Shown: positions 1-8,518 of the stretch, in pieces
Position numbering within the stretch: position 1 is the stretch's first letter
Layout of the letters: every line of letters begins with the position of its first letter
Assembly (NCBI GenBank): GCA_002694685.1
Contig: NZMW01000017.1
Span: forward strand, 182,345 to 246,344
Direction of reading: 5' to 3'
DNA length: 64,000 bases
DNA from: Balneola sp.
GTDB taxonomy: Bacteria; Bacteroidota; Rhodothermia; Balneolales; Balneolaceae
Program-made: the position numbers and the translations under genes
Notes under the pieces: model-generated
What the model was told of the DNA's origin: nothing
Databases searched by the model: none
Seen by the model: the letters and a program-made list of their open reading frames with translations, nothing else

Positions 1-1083
1 TGAAAAGCCAGCAATCCCTATAAATTTGCCAACTATAAGTCCTGCCATGATGCCCAAGCTGATTTGCTGACTCAGAGTATTCAGAATATCACCATGAATA
101 TGGATGCCCGCATTTACCAGGGCAAAAACAGGTAGTATAAAAAAGCCGACGATAGGCGATAATCCATGTTCTAATTTTTGTAATGGGGTTTCAGCATCAT
201 TGGTTTTACTTTTAATTTTTTCAAGTATCTCCAGTTGACTTTCAGAAATGAAGCTTCCTTTAATGGGAGTGGTTTCTATAAATTTCCGGTGAAGGATCGT
301 TAAATTTTTCAAATAATCTTGTTCCTTAATTTTTACTTTTCCAGGGATGGTAAAAGCGATAAGAATACCGGCAACGGTAGGGTGAACACCTGAAAAGAAA
401 AAGGCCAGCCATACCCCTCCAATACCAATAATGAAATAAAACCAGGCACTCCTGACTCCAAAATAGTTACCTCCTACAAGTACCAGGAAAAAAAGGAAAC
501 CATGGAGTAAATCCATTTCAGATATTCCCGAAGTATAGAAAACTGCGATCACCAATACTGCCCCCAAATCATCTACAATAGCAAGAGCAACTAAAAAGAC
601 TTTAAGCGAAACTGGCACTCGATTTCCAAACAGAGAAAGTACACCCAATGCAAAAGCAATATCGGTGGCCATTGGTATTCCCCAACCACTTTGTCCAATA
701 CCATTACCATTAAAGAATGAATAGATTAGTGCCGGGACAAGCATTCCGCCCACGGCGGCCCCAATCGGCAGTATGGCTTTACGGGGATTCGAGAGTTTTC
801 CACCGAGTATTTCACGCTTTAACTCTAAACCAACAAATAGAAAGAATACGGCCATTAACCCATCATTTACCCACAGCAGCAAGGGCTCAGATAAGGTATT
901 TCCATTTAGCCCAATGAAAATTTCCATATGAATAAATTCATTGTAATATTCTTTTAAAGGAGAATTTGCCCATAGCATAGCGACAATGACTGCCAATAAA
1001 ATTGCAATACCGGCCCCTGCCTGATTCTTTCCTTTTAGGGATTCCAAAAAAATCACAAGAGGATTTTGCTTTAAAGGTTTCAT
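1..1083 (-). CDS. nhaA: Na+/H+ antiporter NhaA (C-terminus cut by window edge)
   Basis: Integral inner-membrane antiporter that expels Na+ in exchange for H+. The 361 visible codons start at the ATG complementary to 1083-1081 and run off the left edge still in frame. The protein has many hydrophobic segments. The NhaA hallmark ATDIAFALG is present, followed by LAIVDDLGAV carrying the paired aspartates of the ion site, and further on GVHPTVAGI. A charged stretch (about residues 235-290) separates the N- and C-terminal bundles, as in the family. It lies 20 bp downstream of the small His-rich gene and shares its strand, so it may end that transcript. Family assignment is firm; only the last helices are missing. 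Confidence 0.93.
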   Translation of the reverse strand, partial: MKPLKQNPLVIFLESLKGKNQAGAGIAILLAVIVAMLWANSPLKEYYNEFIHMEIFIGLNGNTLSEPLLLWVNDGLMAVFFLFVGLELKREILGGKLSNPRKAILPIGAAVGGMLVPALIYSFFNGNGIGQSGWGIPMATDIAFALGVLSLFGNRVPVSLKVFLVALAIVDDLGAVLVIAVFYTSGISEMDLLHGFLFFLVLVGGNYFGVRSAWFYFIIGIGGVWLAFFFSGVHPTVAGILIAFTIPGKVKIKEQDYLKNLTILHRKFIETTPIKGSFISESQLEILEKIKSKTNDAETPLQKLEHGLSPIVGFFILPVFALVNAGIHIHGDILNTLSQQISLGIMAGLIVGKFIGIAGFS

Positions 1084-1103
1084 GCTTATTCCCTTAAGTC
1101 AGG

Positions 1104-1289
1104 CTAATGATGTTGATGTTTGTTTGTGTCATTTTCAGGGTGGTTGTGGTCTTCTGGCGAGTTCTGGCTATGTCCTCTTCCATGCCCTCCGTGTCCACCA
1201 TGGCCATGACCGAACATATGCATGACTATGAAAAGTATAGTTATTAGTAATAGGAACCAGTTTTCAGCTATCCATTCCATAGTATTCAC
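1104..1289 (-). CDS. Small His-rich single-pass membrane protein
   Basis: 61 residues. One N-terminal transmembrane helix (about residues 6-25) is followed by a tail built of His and Gly (repeats of the type HGHGGHGG) ending in HQHH. Such tails usually bind transition metals; the metal is not identifiable. The start overlaps the stop of the upstream SHOCT gene by four bases, so the two are translationally coupled. Similar short proteins occur in metal-resistance islands, consistent with the surroundings, but no reaction can be assigned. Confidence 0.7.
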   Translation of the reverse strand: MNTMEWIAENWFLLLITILFIVMHMFGHGHGGHGGHGRGHSQNSPEDHNHPENDTNKHQHH

Positions 1290-1576
1290 CTTATCAGTTG
1301 TTTCTTGTTTTTCCGTGCCTTCACACGCGGGATTGGTTTTCGTATATTAGTTGTCTTGATATGCTTTTCAAATTCCTGTAAATCATGTTTCAATTCCTTA
1401 AAATCATCCAGGCTTATTTCACCACGGGCATAGCATCGGCAGAAATGTTCCATTTGGATTTTTAAGGGATCTTTCTCCAGCTTTCGTCTTATAAATGACA
1501 CCACTATAAATAATATGAATGCGGCAAGTAAAAACCACCAAAAGAGTGGGATGTTCCATATATAGTCTAACCACAT
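1286..1576 (-). CDS. SHOCT-like small membrane protein
   Basis: 96 residues: an N-terminal membrane helix (about 10-30), then an amphipathic segment with the SHOCT-type core YARGEISLDDFKEL (usual form: YARGEI-x2-EEF). A basic C-terminus rich in Lys/Arg follows. SHOCT domains are short oligomerisation helices of unknown detailed role. It is the first gene of a unit with the His-rich gene (four-base overlap) and probably nhaA. A candidate regulator box lies 78 bp upstream (1655-1674). Confidence 0.75.
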   Translation of the reverse strand: MWLDYIWNIPLFWWFLLAAFILFIVVSFIRRKLEKDPLKIQMEHFCRCYARGEISLDDFKELKHDLQEFEKHIKTTNIRKPIPRVKARKNKKQLIR

Positions 1577-1654
1577 ATGTGCCTCCTTTTATTTTTAAAA
1601 AATTATTATTCAGAGGGTGCTAAGTTTTTGTCTAACTCAATAATACAATAGGAA

Positions 1655-1674
1655 GGCTTAAATGAAGCTGAAAT
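1655..1674 (-). promoter_or_regulatory. Candidate regulator box, copy 1 (TTTAAG direct repeat)
   Basis: Read on the gene strand: ATTTCAGCTTCATTTAAGCC. Two TTTAAG-like half-sites start 11 bp apart (the first is TTTCAG). It lies 78 bp upstream of the SHOCT gene starting at 1576. Four close copies occur before other minus-strand genes in the left 10.4 kb. An 11-bp direct-repeat spacing is typical of PhoB/OmpR-family response regulators; the regulator is not in the window. Confidence 0.5.
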
Positions 1675-1707
1675 TTTATAGCTTACTCCTGAAGAATAAG
1701 TATTCAA

Positions 1708-2949
1708 TTAACCTATAACGTTGAGATTTTTTTTAACCAAGTAAAATGTTACGTAGAACAGAAATAATGAAAATGTGAGATAGGGAAGATGAATATTTAT
1801 TACGTACAATCCGGAGCCTATAAATGAACCGGTTGCAAGTCCCAAGCTGCTTATAGATGCCAAGATTCCCATTCTTTCGCCAACATAATTTTTATTTATT
1901 TTGCTGGTAATAGAAGCCAAAGCCGGGCTAATTAATGCCATTCCCAACGCAAGAATGCTCACTACTATTATGATAAGGGTAAAAGAACTTGCCAGCATCA
2001 AAAACAACAGAGCTAACCCCACCAAAAAATATCCGATAGGCAACAACCTCTCTTCCCCTAATTGGTCAATTAAATATCCCGTAAAGCCAATCTGACTAAT
2101 ACTCATTCCGAGTGCACAAGCCATGAATATATAGCCCATTTCAATTACACTGTAACCCATAATTTGCTGTGAATGGAGCGCATAAGTACTTTCAAACATG
2201 GCTAATGCTGCTTGTGCAATAAGTGCATAGAAAAGAATCGGGAGCATTTCCCCCTTTATAATACTCAATAAACCAAATTTACTTGGGGGGTTGCTATTGT
2301 TTACGACTGGAGATGGATCACCTGGCATCCATATTATCAAAGCTGCTAGAGCCAACAGCGAAAAACTTCCTGCAAATATAAATGGTACAGTGTAAGGGGT
2401 TGCAACCAGCAGCTTCCATGACCATTCGGTAAACCAGCCAACGTCCATAAAGAAAGAACTCAGTACTGGTCCAAAAATTACCCCCAAGCTAGCTGATCCA
2501 CCTACCCACGCCAATAGTTTACCTCTATTTTTTACTGTGCTCAGATCCGTAACCCATGAGTTAACTGTGGGGAGAACAGAGGCTGAAAATAGTCCTCCTA
2601 CTATTCGAAGCACATAAAGCAAGACCAAGTCGTTAGTCCACCCAAAAAAAATCAGCGAGAGTGCATAACCGCCCATACCTGCTGTCAACACGGGAAATCG
2701 GCCAATACGGTCGGACCAGCGTCCCCATAAAGGGGCAGCAATAAACTGCATCAGCGGGAAAATGCCTGTCATAAGACCTACATGCACGGCCGGTGATAGA
2801 AGGAATAACTCATTTGAACGTACTGATTTTTCTACAAAAAATGGAAGAATTGGAAGGGTTAGTCCGTAGCCGATCATCACTAGAAACAGACAGATCAGCA
2901 GGATGCCAATCTGTTTATTAATCCTGAGTATTGATGATCTACTTGTCAT
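1708..2949 (-). CDS. MFS drug/solute exporter
   Basis: 413-residue major facilitator with about 12 membrane helices. The loop 2-3 signature appears as GRWSDRIGRFPVL (canonical GxxaDrxGrr). The helix-5 region contains GPVLSSFF, resembling motif C of drug/H+ antiporters (TetA type). It stands alone on the minus strand, with about 130 bp to the next gene downstream. The substrate cannot be read from sequence; efflux is the likelier direction given motif C. Confidence 0.85.
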   Translation of the reverse strand: MTSRSSILRINKQIGILLICLFLVMIGYGLTLPILPFFVEKSVRSNELFLLSPAVHVGLMTGIFPLMQFIAAPLWGRWSDRIGRFPVLTAGMGGYALSLIFFGWTNDLVLLYVLRIVGGLFSASVLPTVNSWVTDLSTVKNRGKLLAWVGGSASLGVIFGPVLSSFFMDVGWFTEWSWKLLVATPYTVPFIFAGSFSLLALAALIIWMPGDPSPVVNNSNPPSKFGLLSIIKGEMLPILFYALIAQAALAMFESTYALHSQQIMGYSVIEMGYIFMACALGMSISQIGFTGYLIDQLGEERLLPIGYFLVGLALLFLMLASSFTLIIIVVSILALGMALISPALASITSKINKNYVGERMGILASISSLGLATGSFIGSGLYVINIHLPYLTFSLFLFYVTFYLVKKNLNVIG

Positions 2950-3047
2950 TTTAAATTTATAGTCTTACGAAGTATTTATATGGCGGATGATTGTTGGTTG
3001 AAGGCTTTTTATTTCTAATAAAATTTTTAACAAGCAGTAAATCGATA

Positions 3048-3719
3048 CTAATCAAGCTTGTTTACAGTATTTCCTGATCGTTGAATGAACTGCTTCCATT
3101 TTCCTTTCATCGGAAGAAAAGCCGGGACGTTCCGTTTGTATTTGAGATATTCTTCACCAAACTCCTCGATCACTTTCTTCTCTTCCCTTTTGGCAAGCAG
3201 GACATAAGCGATAACGATGACCGGGAACAGGCCTACGGAGAATATGGTGGGCCAGTGAATGACACCCTCTCCAAAAAGCCCGATAAACAACCCCGTATAT
3301 TGGGGATGCCTAACCAGCCCGTATAACCCGTCGGTAGCAAGCCTGTTTTCCTGTTTGGCGCGATACAGTTGGCGCCAGCCCTGGATGAAAATGCCAAATC
3401 CACCAAAAAGAAGGATATAGCCCGCAATCATCGAGATCATCATCCCCGTTTCACCAACGCCCACTAAAGTAGACCAAAGGTTGGCGTTTAGATCACCACT
3501 ACCACTATCCAACCCCAGGAACCGAACCATCAGATAAATGGTAAGCGGGAAGCCGTACATCTCCGCATACAATGCGATGATGAAGCCCTGAATCAATCCT
3601 GCTCCTATCCACTCCCTCCAAGTTTTTGGGGCCAGATATTTGTATAAAAGCCAAGACGCAATAACGATAACAAAAAGTGCTAACACCCAGGCACCTGAAT
3701 GTTCAATTCCTCGTTCCAT
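3048..3719 (-). CDS. Isoprenylcysteine-carboxyl-methyltransferase-like membrane protein
   Basis: 223 residues with five or so membrane helices. The C-terminal half carries the ICMT/PEMT-type SAM-binding signature: GLVRHPQYTGLF, then a helix, then EEKKVIEEFGEEYLKYK. Bacterial members methylate unknown small or lipid substrates and often sit in metal-resistance islands, as here. The start ATG is followed by a short soluble lead and the first helix. The fold assignment is good; the substrate is unknown. Confidence 0.8.
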   Translation of the reverse strand: MERGIEHSGAWVLALFVIVIASWLLYKYLAPKTWREWIGAGLIQGFIIALYAEMYGFPLTIYLMVRFLGLDSGSGDLNANLWSTLVGVGETGMMISMIAGYILLFGGFGIFIQGWRQLYRAKQENRLATDGLYGLVRHPQYTGLFIGLFGEGVIHWPTIFSVGLFPVIVIAYVLLAKREEKKVIEEFGEEYLKYKRNVPAFLPMKGKWKQFIQRSGNTVNKLD

Positions 3720-3770
3720 GTGAATATTCCGTTTAGATTAAATGTATGTTAGGAATGAAAATGGTGTTGT

Positions 3771-4802
3771 TTATATGAACCGCTGTGTAATGCCCAGCGA
3801 ATGGTTCGTTTTGGTAATGGATTTTTGAGGATCCGACTCGGTGCCGGTAAGCGCTCGGATGGCGTCGATAGTTTCGGGAATAACGATGGCCTGATTATCG
3901 ACCAGGTAGGCGTAATACAACTCATCGCCTTCCACTTTGAGCATATCTTCCCAGATGGCCACTTCGTACATATCGCCGTGCGGGCGTCCCAGGTCCAGCA
4001 TCAGCTCCTTAACGGCGTTATTGGCGGAAAGGTCGTCGCTCATATTTATAAAGGCCGTTCGGGTAGAAGTGCCGAAAGCCTCCAGGACTTCCTCTTTAGA
4101 TGCATTTTTGGTTAATTGCACGGTCCAGTAATGCATATGGGAAAGTGTTTGGGGTACTTTTACCGCGGCAGTTACCACGTCCAGTTCGGGATCTACGCTC
4201 TGGGCATCCGGGCCCTGGTGACTGGGAATTTCCGGTTCAGGAACCATTGTATTCATGATACCGTTTTTGTGGCTTTCCCACGGATCGGTAGCTCGGCGCA
4301 ACAGCGTACCACGTGCTTTATTCAGTAATCCCGCTCGTTTTAATGCGCTGAGGGTCCGTACGATAGAGGTGGTGTTGCAGGAGACCACGCGGGTACTTTC
4401 CCGATTTAAAGCAGAGGCATAATTATTTTCCGCGCTGAAGGAATGCCCGGTCGTCTCGTGCTTTTCCCCGCCCTGCACAATAAACTTCACACCGGCCGTT
4501 TTGTACCGTTCGGCATTCTGGGTACCGAACTTTTTGGGAGCGCAATCCACCACCAGGTCAGCGAGCTCAAGCAGGTCATCAAGATCGCCGGCTACCGGAA
4601 TATGTTTCTCCCTCATTGTCTTGCGGCCTTCTTCGGTATTGGCAAACACGGCGTATCCTTTAGCTGCCGCTGCCTTTATTCTCCAGTCGGCAGCTACATC
4701 ACCGATGCCCACCAGTTCCATATCTTCTTGCAAGGTTACTGCTTCCGCCACTCGTTTTCCGATGACGCCATATCCGTTTACGGCTATTTTGATCTTTTCC
4801 AT
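3771..4802 (-). CDS. Type II (archaeal-type) glyceraldehyde-3-phosphate dehydrogenase
   Basis: 343 residues. The N-terminal Rossmann motif NGYGVIGKR is at 9-17. The catalytic cysteine is Cys142 in SCNTTS, the arrangement of archaeal type II phosphorylating GAPDH rather than the usual bacterial GapA (SCTTN). The product oxidises glyceraldehyde-3-phosphate with NAD(P)+ and phosphate to 1,3-bisphosphoglycerate. Full family length, no visible damage. Its presence in a bacterial stress-type island between small membrane genes suggests lateral acquisition; whether it is a second GAPDH beside a housekeeping copy cannot be seen here. Confidence 0.85.
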   Translation of the reverse strand: MEKIKIAVNGYGVIGKRVAEAVTLQEDMELVGIGDVAADWRIKAAAAKGYAVFANTEEGRKTMREKHIPVAGDLDDLLELADLVVDCAPKKFGTQNAERYKTAGVKFIVQGGEKHETTGHSFSAENNYASALNRESTRVVSCNTTSIVRTLSALKRAGLLNKARGTLLRRATDPWESHKNGIMNTMVPEPEIPSHQGPDAQSVDPELDVVTAAVKVPQTLSHMHYWTVQLTKNASKEEVLEAFGTSTRTAFINMSDDLSANNAVKELMLDLGRPHGDMYEVAIWEDMLKVEGDELYYAYLVDNQAIVIPETIDAIRALTGTESDPQKSITKTNHSLGITQRFI

Positions 4803-4815
4803 TGTTGTATTTTTT

Positions 4816-5031
4816 TTACTTGTTTAGTTTTAAAACTTTTTTACGCTCCTCAAACTCTTCGCGTTCTATTTCTCCACGAGCTAACCTCTTAGTCAGTATA
4901 CCCATTGCGTCTTCCCGTACAACTCTACCGCGCCAATATGGAATCAAATCCAAAAAAACCAAAAGGAGTCCTATCGAAATCACAATCCACCAGATCCAGT
5001 GCATGCCAAAAAAGTGGTGATTGTAAAACAT
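4816..5031 (-). CDS. SHOCT-domain small membrane protein, paralogue A
   Basis: 71 residues: HWIWW-containing membrane helix (about 10-30), a short basic linker, then the SHOCT core RLARGEIEREEFEERKKVL. It is clearly paralogous to the 71-residue protein at 7034-7249, sharing GMHWIWW, IPY and the whole C-terminal helix. It lies 13 bp upstream of the GAPDH gene on the same strand, so the two may be co-transcribed. A copy of the regulator box lies 75 bp upstream (5107-5126). Confidence 0.8.
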   Translation of the reverse strand: MFYNHHFFGMHWIWWIVISIGLLLVFLDLIPYWRGRVVREDAMGILTKRLARGEIEREEFEERKKVLKLNK

Positions 5032-5106
5032 GATTTTGTAATATTTATTTAACTAAAAATGTAGTAATCGGTTATTTAAACGATTATCCGTAAGATAGAT
5101 GCAAGT

Positions 5107-5126
5107 GCCTTAAATAAAGCTTAAAC
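5107..5126 (-). promoter_or_regulatory. Candidate regulator box, copy 2
   Basis: Gene-strand reading GTTTAAGCTTTATTTAAGGC: two perfect TTTAAG half-sites 11 bp apart. It lies 75 bp before the SHOCT gene at 5031. It also faces the plus-strand gene at 5236, but orientation matches the other four copies only for the minus-strand gene. Confidence 0.55.
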
Positions 5127-5235
5127 CAAAGAATGAAGTTTATGTCTCCTGATATATTCAGATGTGAGATAACCATTGCGTATGTAGAACATACACTACA
5201 CTAAAAACAAAAATCCATAATCAAAAGGATATAAA

Positions 5236-5781
5236 ATGACAGAATTAAAGCTCACTCAGTTTATTATTCCGGTGATAGTATTGCTCATTATTACAGCCAG
5301 TTATATTTATTATTCAAGAAAAGTCTCAGAGAAAAATGTGTTCAACAAACTCCTATTAAAAATCAGCGGCCTGGCTTTTTTGCTTAACCTTGTGTGGGAG
5401 ATCGCCCAGGGACCGCTTTATTCGGGCTATGTCTATGATTTAAATCATATTTCTTTTTGTGCATTGGCATCCGTAGCCGATATGTTGATGGTATTGCTTC
5501 TTTATTTTGCTTTTAGCCTGTTTTATAAAGATCCGTATTGGCTAGGCAGAATGACCATCCGTAACGTGATCGGTTTGGTTCTTATCGGCGGGGTAGGGGC
5601 CATTTTGGGAGAACTCAGACACCTTGCAGCCGGGAGCTGGAGCTACTCTGATGCAATGCCGCTGCTACCTTACGTAGAAGTCGGCTTATCTCCCGTATTG
5701 CAATTTATGATGCTGCCGACTTTGATTTTTTATCTCGGCCGCTTATCCATAAAAAAGTTCAATGAAGTTGATTCCCCTTAA
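5236..5781 (+). CDS. Polytopic membrane protein, unknown function
   Basis: 181 residues with about five hydrophobic segments (roughly 8-26, 40-58, 72-95, 105-125, 148-170). A conserved-looking acidic/Trp motif NLVWEIAQGP follows segment two. No family recognised. It is the only plus-strand gene between 1 and 10.5 kb and is flanked by divergent SHOCT and convergent thioredoxin-fold genes. A short AAAAGGA sequence lies before the ATG. Confidence 0.6.
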   Translation: MTELKLTQFIIPVIVLLIITASYIYYSRKVSEKNVFNKLLLKISGLAFLLNLVWEIAQGPLYSGYVYDLNHISFCALASVADMLMVLLLYFAFSLFYKDPYWLGRMTIRNVIGLVLIGGVGAILGELRHLAAGSWSYSDAMPLLPYVEVGLSPVLQFMMLPTLIFYLGRLSIKKFNEVDSP

Positions 5782-5816
5782 AAAAATCCGCATTCATCTA
5801 CCTATCTCGTTCCGTT

Positions 5817-6152
5817 TTAATAAGTCTTGTCCCCGGATGGTTCTTTATCATAATAAGTTTGGTCGACTTTTTGCCTCCAGTAGGTTAACTCAAGCTGATT
5901 CGTGGCCTCTGCAAAAGATGGTTTTTCATAATAGACACCATTGATCTCAAGTATGGGTAATATCAGTGGATTACCCAGCTTCGATATCAACTCGTTAGCT
6001 TTTGATCTATCATACCGAAGATCGATAAAGGTGAAATTTTGCTGTCTCTCTCTCAGAAGGTTAACTACGTTTTTTAAATATTCACACCATTCCTTACAAT
6101 AAATAGTGATAGTTATACTTTTTTCTATGTGGTTATTATTGGAATCATTCAT
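5817..6152 (-). CDS. Glutaredoxin-like protein lacking the resolving cysteine
   Basis: 111 residues with a thioredoxin/glutaredoxin-like pattern: beta strand ITITIYC, then WCEYL, and later the cis-Pro-like LILPILEING. In dithiol glutaredoxins the motif is C-x2-C; here it reads Cys23-Glu-Tyr-Leu26, so the resolving Cys is Leu. An additional Cys19 lies four residues before Cys23. Its start overlaps the stop of the ATP-cone nuclease gene by four bases, so the pair is coupled. A monothiol redox or sensing role is an inference. Confidence 0.6.
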   Translation of the reverse strand: MNDSNNNHIEKSITITIYCKEWCEYLKNVVNLLRERQQNFTFIDLRYDRSKANELISKLGNPLILPILEINGVYYEKPSFAEATNQLELTYWRQKVDQTYYDKEPSGDKTY

Positions 6153-7006
6153 CTGTTCACTGAATTATTTTTAACATTACATATATCCATGGCTTCCTCA
6201 AAGACCTTGTTCATGGTATGATTATCAAGCCCAACGCTCTTAAGAACTTGCTTGTCCTCACATATCTGCTTGCAGAAGACAACATTTTGTTCCAAAAGGA
6301 GCTTTTTCTTTTGATTGCTTAGGGTTGTCAGGCTTGTAATCGGATGAAGATGTACATGGCTTATTAGGTCTTTTAGTCCGTTATTTTCCGGATAATCCCA
6401 GCTTAAGAGTTTAAGACCTACACATTTTCCATACTGCTGGGCATCTGTAGTGAAACGGGTGTTTGTAACTACCCAGGCCTGGTGTTGTTTGTCTTCGTGG
6501 CCGGATTGGCTCCTCCAGTTTCTTTCTACATCCTTGAATCGTGATTGAATGTAAAGTGGAATTTTTACATTACATTTATGACCTTTCCGGTTGTGAAATT
6601 TACACTCGATCATAAAATGTTCGTCGTCTTTTTCTGCGATAACATCAATTTCATGGGAGACGCAATTCCCGTTAACAATAACTCCGGTATCAGTTTGATA
6701 ACCGAGCCTGTTTAGAAGTTCTCCGATAAATTTTTCAAAAGGATAGCCGGAAGGCCCTAATTCCAGCAGGGCTTCTTTTAATTTATATCTGCCAGCCGAA
6801 GAATTTGAGTATTGCCTGAGCTGCTTAAAAGCTTCTCTGTATATTTTTTCAGTCGTTATCCCTTCAAATAGAATCCGTTGGATAGAGTGAATAATCTTGT
6901 CTGTAATCTGTTGATCGGCACCTGCTTTTCTGAGAGAATTGCGAAGCTTACTCTCATAAAAAGGTTCCCTTTCTCCGGACGCTTTAATTACGTTAAAGGT
7001 TGCCAT
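6149..7006 (-). CDS. ATP-cone / Mrr-like restriction endonuclease fusion
   Basis: 285 residues. Residues 1-90 resemble the ATP-cone nucleotide-sensing domain (start pattern VIKASGEREPFYESKL, as in NrdR or class I/III ribonucleotide reductases). Residues about 90-215 form a PD-(D/E)XK nuclease of the Mrr_cat type: Glu119, Asp121 in HEIDVIAEK, then Glu134-x-Lys136 in IECKFH. A roughly 70-residue helical tail follows. The fusion suggests a nuclease whose activity responds to ATP/dATP. It is followed, with a four-base overlap, by the glutaredoxin-like gene and lies 28 bp from a SHOCT gene. Confidence 0.75.
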   Translation of the reverse strand: MATFNVIKASGEREPFYESKLRNSLRKAGADQQITDKIIHSIQRILFEGITTEKIYREAFKQLRQYSNSSAGRYKLKEALLELGPSGYPFEKFIGELLNRLGYQTDTGVIVNGNCVSHEIDVIAEKDDEHFMIECKFHNRKGHKCNVKIPLYIQSRFKDVERNWRSQSGHEDKQHQAWVVTNTRFTTDAQQYGKCVGLKLLSWDYPENNGLKDLISHVHLHPITSLTTLSNQKKKLLLEQNVVFCKQICEDKQVLKSVGLDNHTMNKVFEEAMDICNVKNNSVNR

Positions 7007-7033
7007 TTTTTTTATTTTTAGGCCGTTTGTTGA

Positions 7034-7249
7034 CTAATTACTTTGCAGTAGAATTTTTTTTCGTTCTTCAAATTCTTCGTGTTCTATTTCACCGCGGGCA
7101 AACCGCTTTTTTAATATATCCAGAGGATCTTCAGTGGTATCGGTTTTAGGCCTGTATGGAATCACATCAAAAACCACCAGGAGAATGATGACTATGATAA
7201 TGACCCACCAGATCCAGTGCATGCCTATAAAGTGATGATCAAATAACAT
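7034..7249 (-). CDS. SHOCT-domain small membrane protein, paralogue B
   Basis: 71 residues, same architecture as the protein at 4816-5031: GMHWIWW membrane helix, DVIPY, then RFARGEIEHEEFEERKKIL. The matching length and near-identical C-terminal helix indicate duplication within this island. It heads a probable operon with the ATP-cone nuclease and the glutaredoxin-like gene. A regulator box lies 88 bp upstream (7338-7357). Confidence 0.8.
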   Translation of the reverse strand: MLFDHHFIGMHWIWWVIIIVIILLVVFDVIPYRPKTDTTEDPLDILKKRFARGEIEHEEFEERKKILLQSN

Positions 7250-7337
7250 GGTGCTAAGGTGTTTTGTTACTATTGAATGTATGCTGTGCCATCAGTCGCA
7301 TGCCACAGCAAGATACTGTCAGTAAGATAAACCATGA

Positions 7338-7357
7338 GTCTTAAAACAAGCTTAAAT
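7338..7357 (-). promoter_or_regulatory. Candidate regulator box, copy 3
   Basis: Gene-strand reading ATTTAAGCTTGTTTTAAGAC: two TTTAAG half-sites 11 bp apart, 88 bp before the SHOCT gene at 7249. Same orientation relative to the gene as the other copies. Confidence 0.55.
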
Positions 7358-7395
7358 ATTGAAAATATATCTGATTAAATGCCTGTGTCCAGAGG

Positions 7396-8469
7396 CTAAT
7401 TGGCTTGATTTTGCTCCAGCAGATGAATCAGGTCCGTGTGGGATATAATTCCTGCCAGACGATCATCATTCAGCACCGGAAAAACACGCTGGCCTGATTG
7501 CTGAATCTTCGACACTAACTCGTATATAAGTGTTCCCGGGGCCAGGGTTTGTACCTCTTCTTTAATCAGGGTTACCACCGGATTATCAAAATGCCCCTTT
7601 TGTATTTCCTCGATGATCCTCTCATAGGATACGAGCCCCACAAAGCGATCTTCATGATCGGTTATAACCAGTTCGGGTTCCCGGCTTTCCATAAAGGCGG
7701 CTGCCGCCATTGATACGGAAGCTGTTTGGGGGAGTACATGAAAATCGGTCGTTATCAGATCTTTGGCCTTTACTTCCCGCAAGGATTCCTGCAATCCTAC
7801 TTGGTTAGCTTCCGCCCCGGCACCGAGAAAAACAAAAATTCCGATAAAAAGCAGAAACGGATTATAAAACAGGCCGAAAAGAACAAAACCAATAGCCAAC
7901 AGCTGCCCGACCGAAGCGGCCACACGGGTGGCCTTGCTTCTTTTCATTATGAAGGCCAGCAATGCCCGGAGCACCCGCCCACCGTCCATCGGGAAAGCAG
8001 GTATCAGGTTAAACAGAACCAAAATAATATTGATCACCAGCAGGTCGGCCAAAAAATTACCGCCGGTTATGTGATGGCTCAGTTCCATATTGCTTTGCCC
8101 CAATACCAACATGATGAGGTACAACCCGATTGCAATTACTACATTAACAGCCGGCCCGGCAATGGCTACCACCAGTTCCTCTTTGGGATCTTCGGGCATG
8201 CTTTCCAGCCGGGCTACCCCGCCGATGGGAAGCAGGTTGATATCCCGGGTTCCGATGCCATACCTTCGTGCCGCCAGGGCGTGGCCGAATTCGTGGAGGG
8301 TGACGCATGCAAACAGGGCAGCAAGGAAAAGCAGCCCGATTAATATTTCAAAAAGCCCGTGTCCCTGTTGCAAATGCATCCAGGAGAGCCAAATGACCAG
8401 TAAGATGAAGGTCCAGTGAATAAAGACCTTGATACCGGCAGGTTTTCCGATGTAAAGTGACCATTTCAT
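7396..8469 (-). CDS. M50 site-2 protease with CBS domains
   Basis: 357 residues from the ATG at 8469; an upstream in-frame start at 8517 would add an unconserved 16-residue lead. Zinc ligands are in HEFGH (59-63), with the second motif NLIPAFPMDGGR (154-165). The pattern of about six helices fits the SpoIVFB/YwhC-like M50 metalloproteases. A CBS region (about 240-355) follows, as in the CBS-containing subgroup, which may bind adenylates and gate activity. The family cleaves transmembrane regulators such as anti-sigma factors; the substrate here is unknown. A regulator box lies 238 bp upstream of this start, with a possible small gene between. Confidence 0.88.
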   Translation of the reverse strand: MKWSLYIGKPAGIKVFIHWTFILLVIWLSWMHLQQGHGLFEILIGLLFLAALFACVTLHEFGHALAARRYGIGTRDINLLPIGGVARLESMPEDPKEELVVAIAGPAVNVVIAIGLYLIMLVLGQSNMELSHHITGGNFLADLLVINIILVLFNLIPAFPMDGGRVLRALLAFIMKRSKATRVAASVGQLLAIGFVLFGLFYNPFLLFIGIFVFLGAGAEANQVGLQESLREVKAKDLITTDFHVLPQTASVSMAAAAFMESREPELVITDHEDRFVGLVSYERIIEEIQKGHFDNPVVTLIKEEVQTLAPGTLIYELVSKIQQSGQRVFPVLNDDRLAGIISHTDLIHLLEQNQAN

Positions 8470-8518
8470 GGCAATAACCGTTATAATTTTTGTTGTTAAC
8501 TGTCGAACATGATCCAAG

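Noticed and set aside
3081..4892. Long plus-strand frames opposite the methyltransferase-like and GAPDH genes
   Set aside because: They are antisense shadows of well-supported genes and show no family features.
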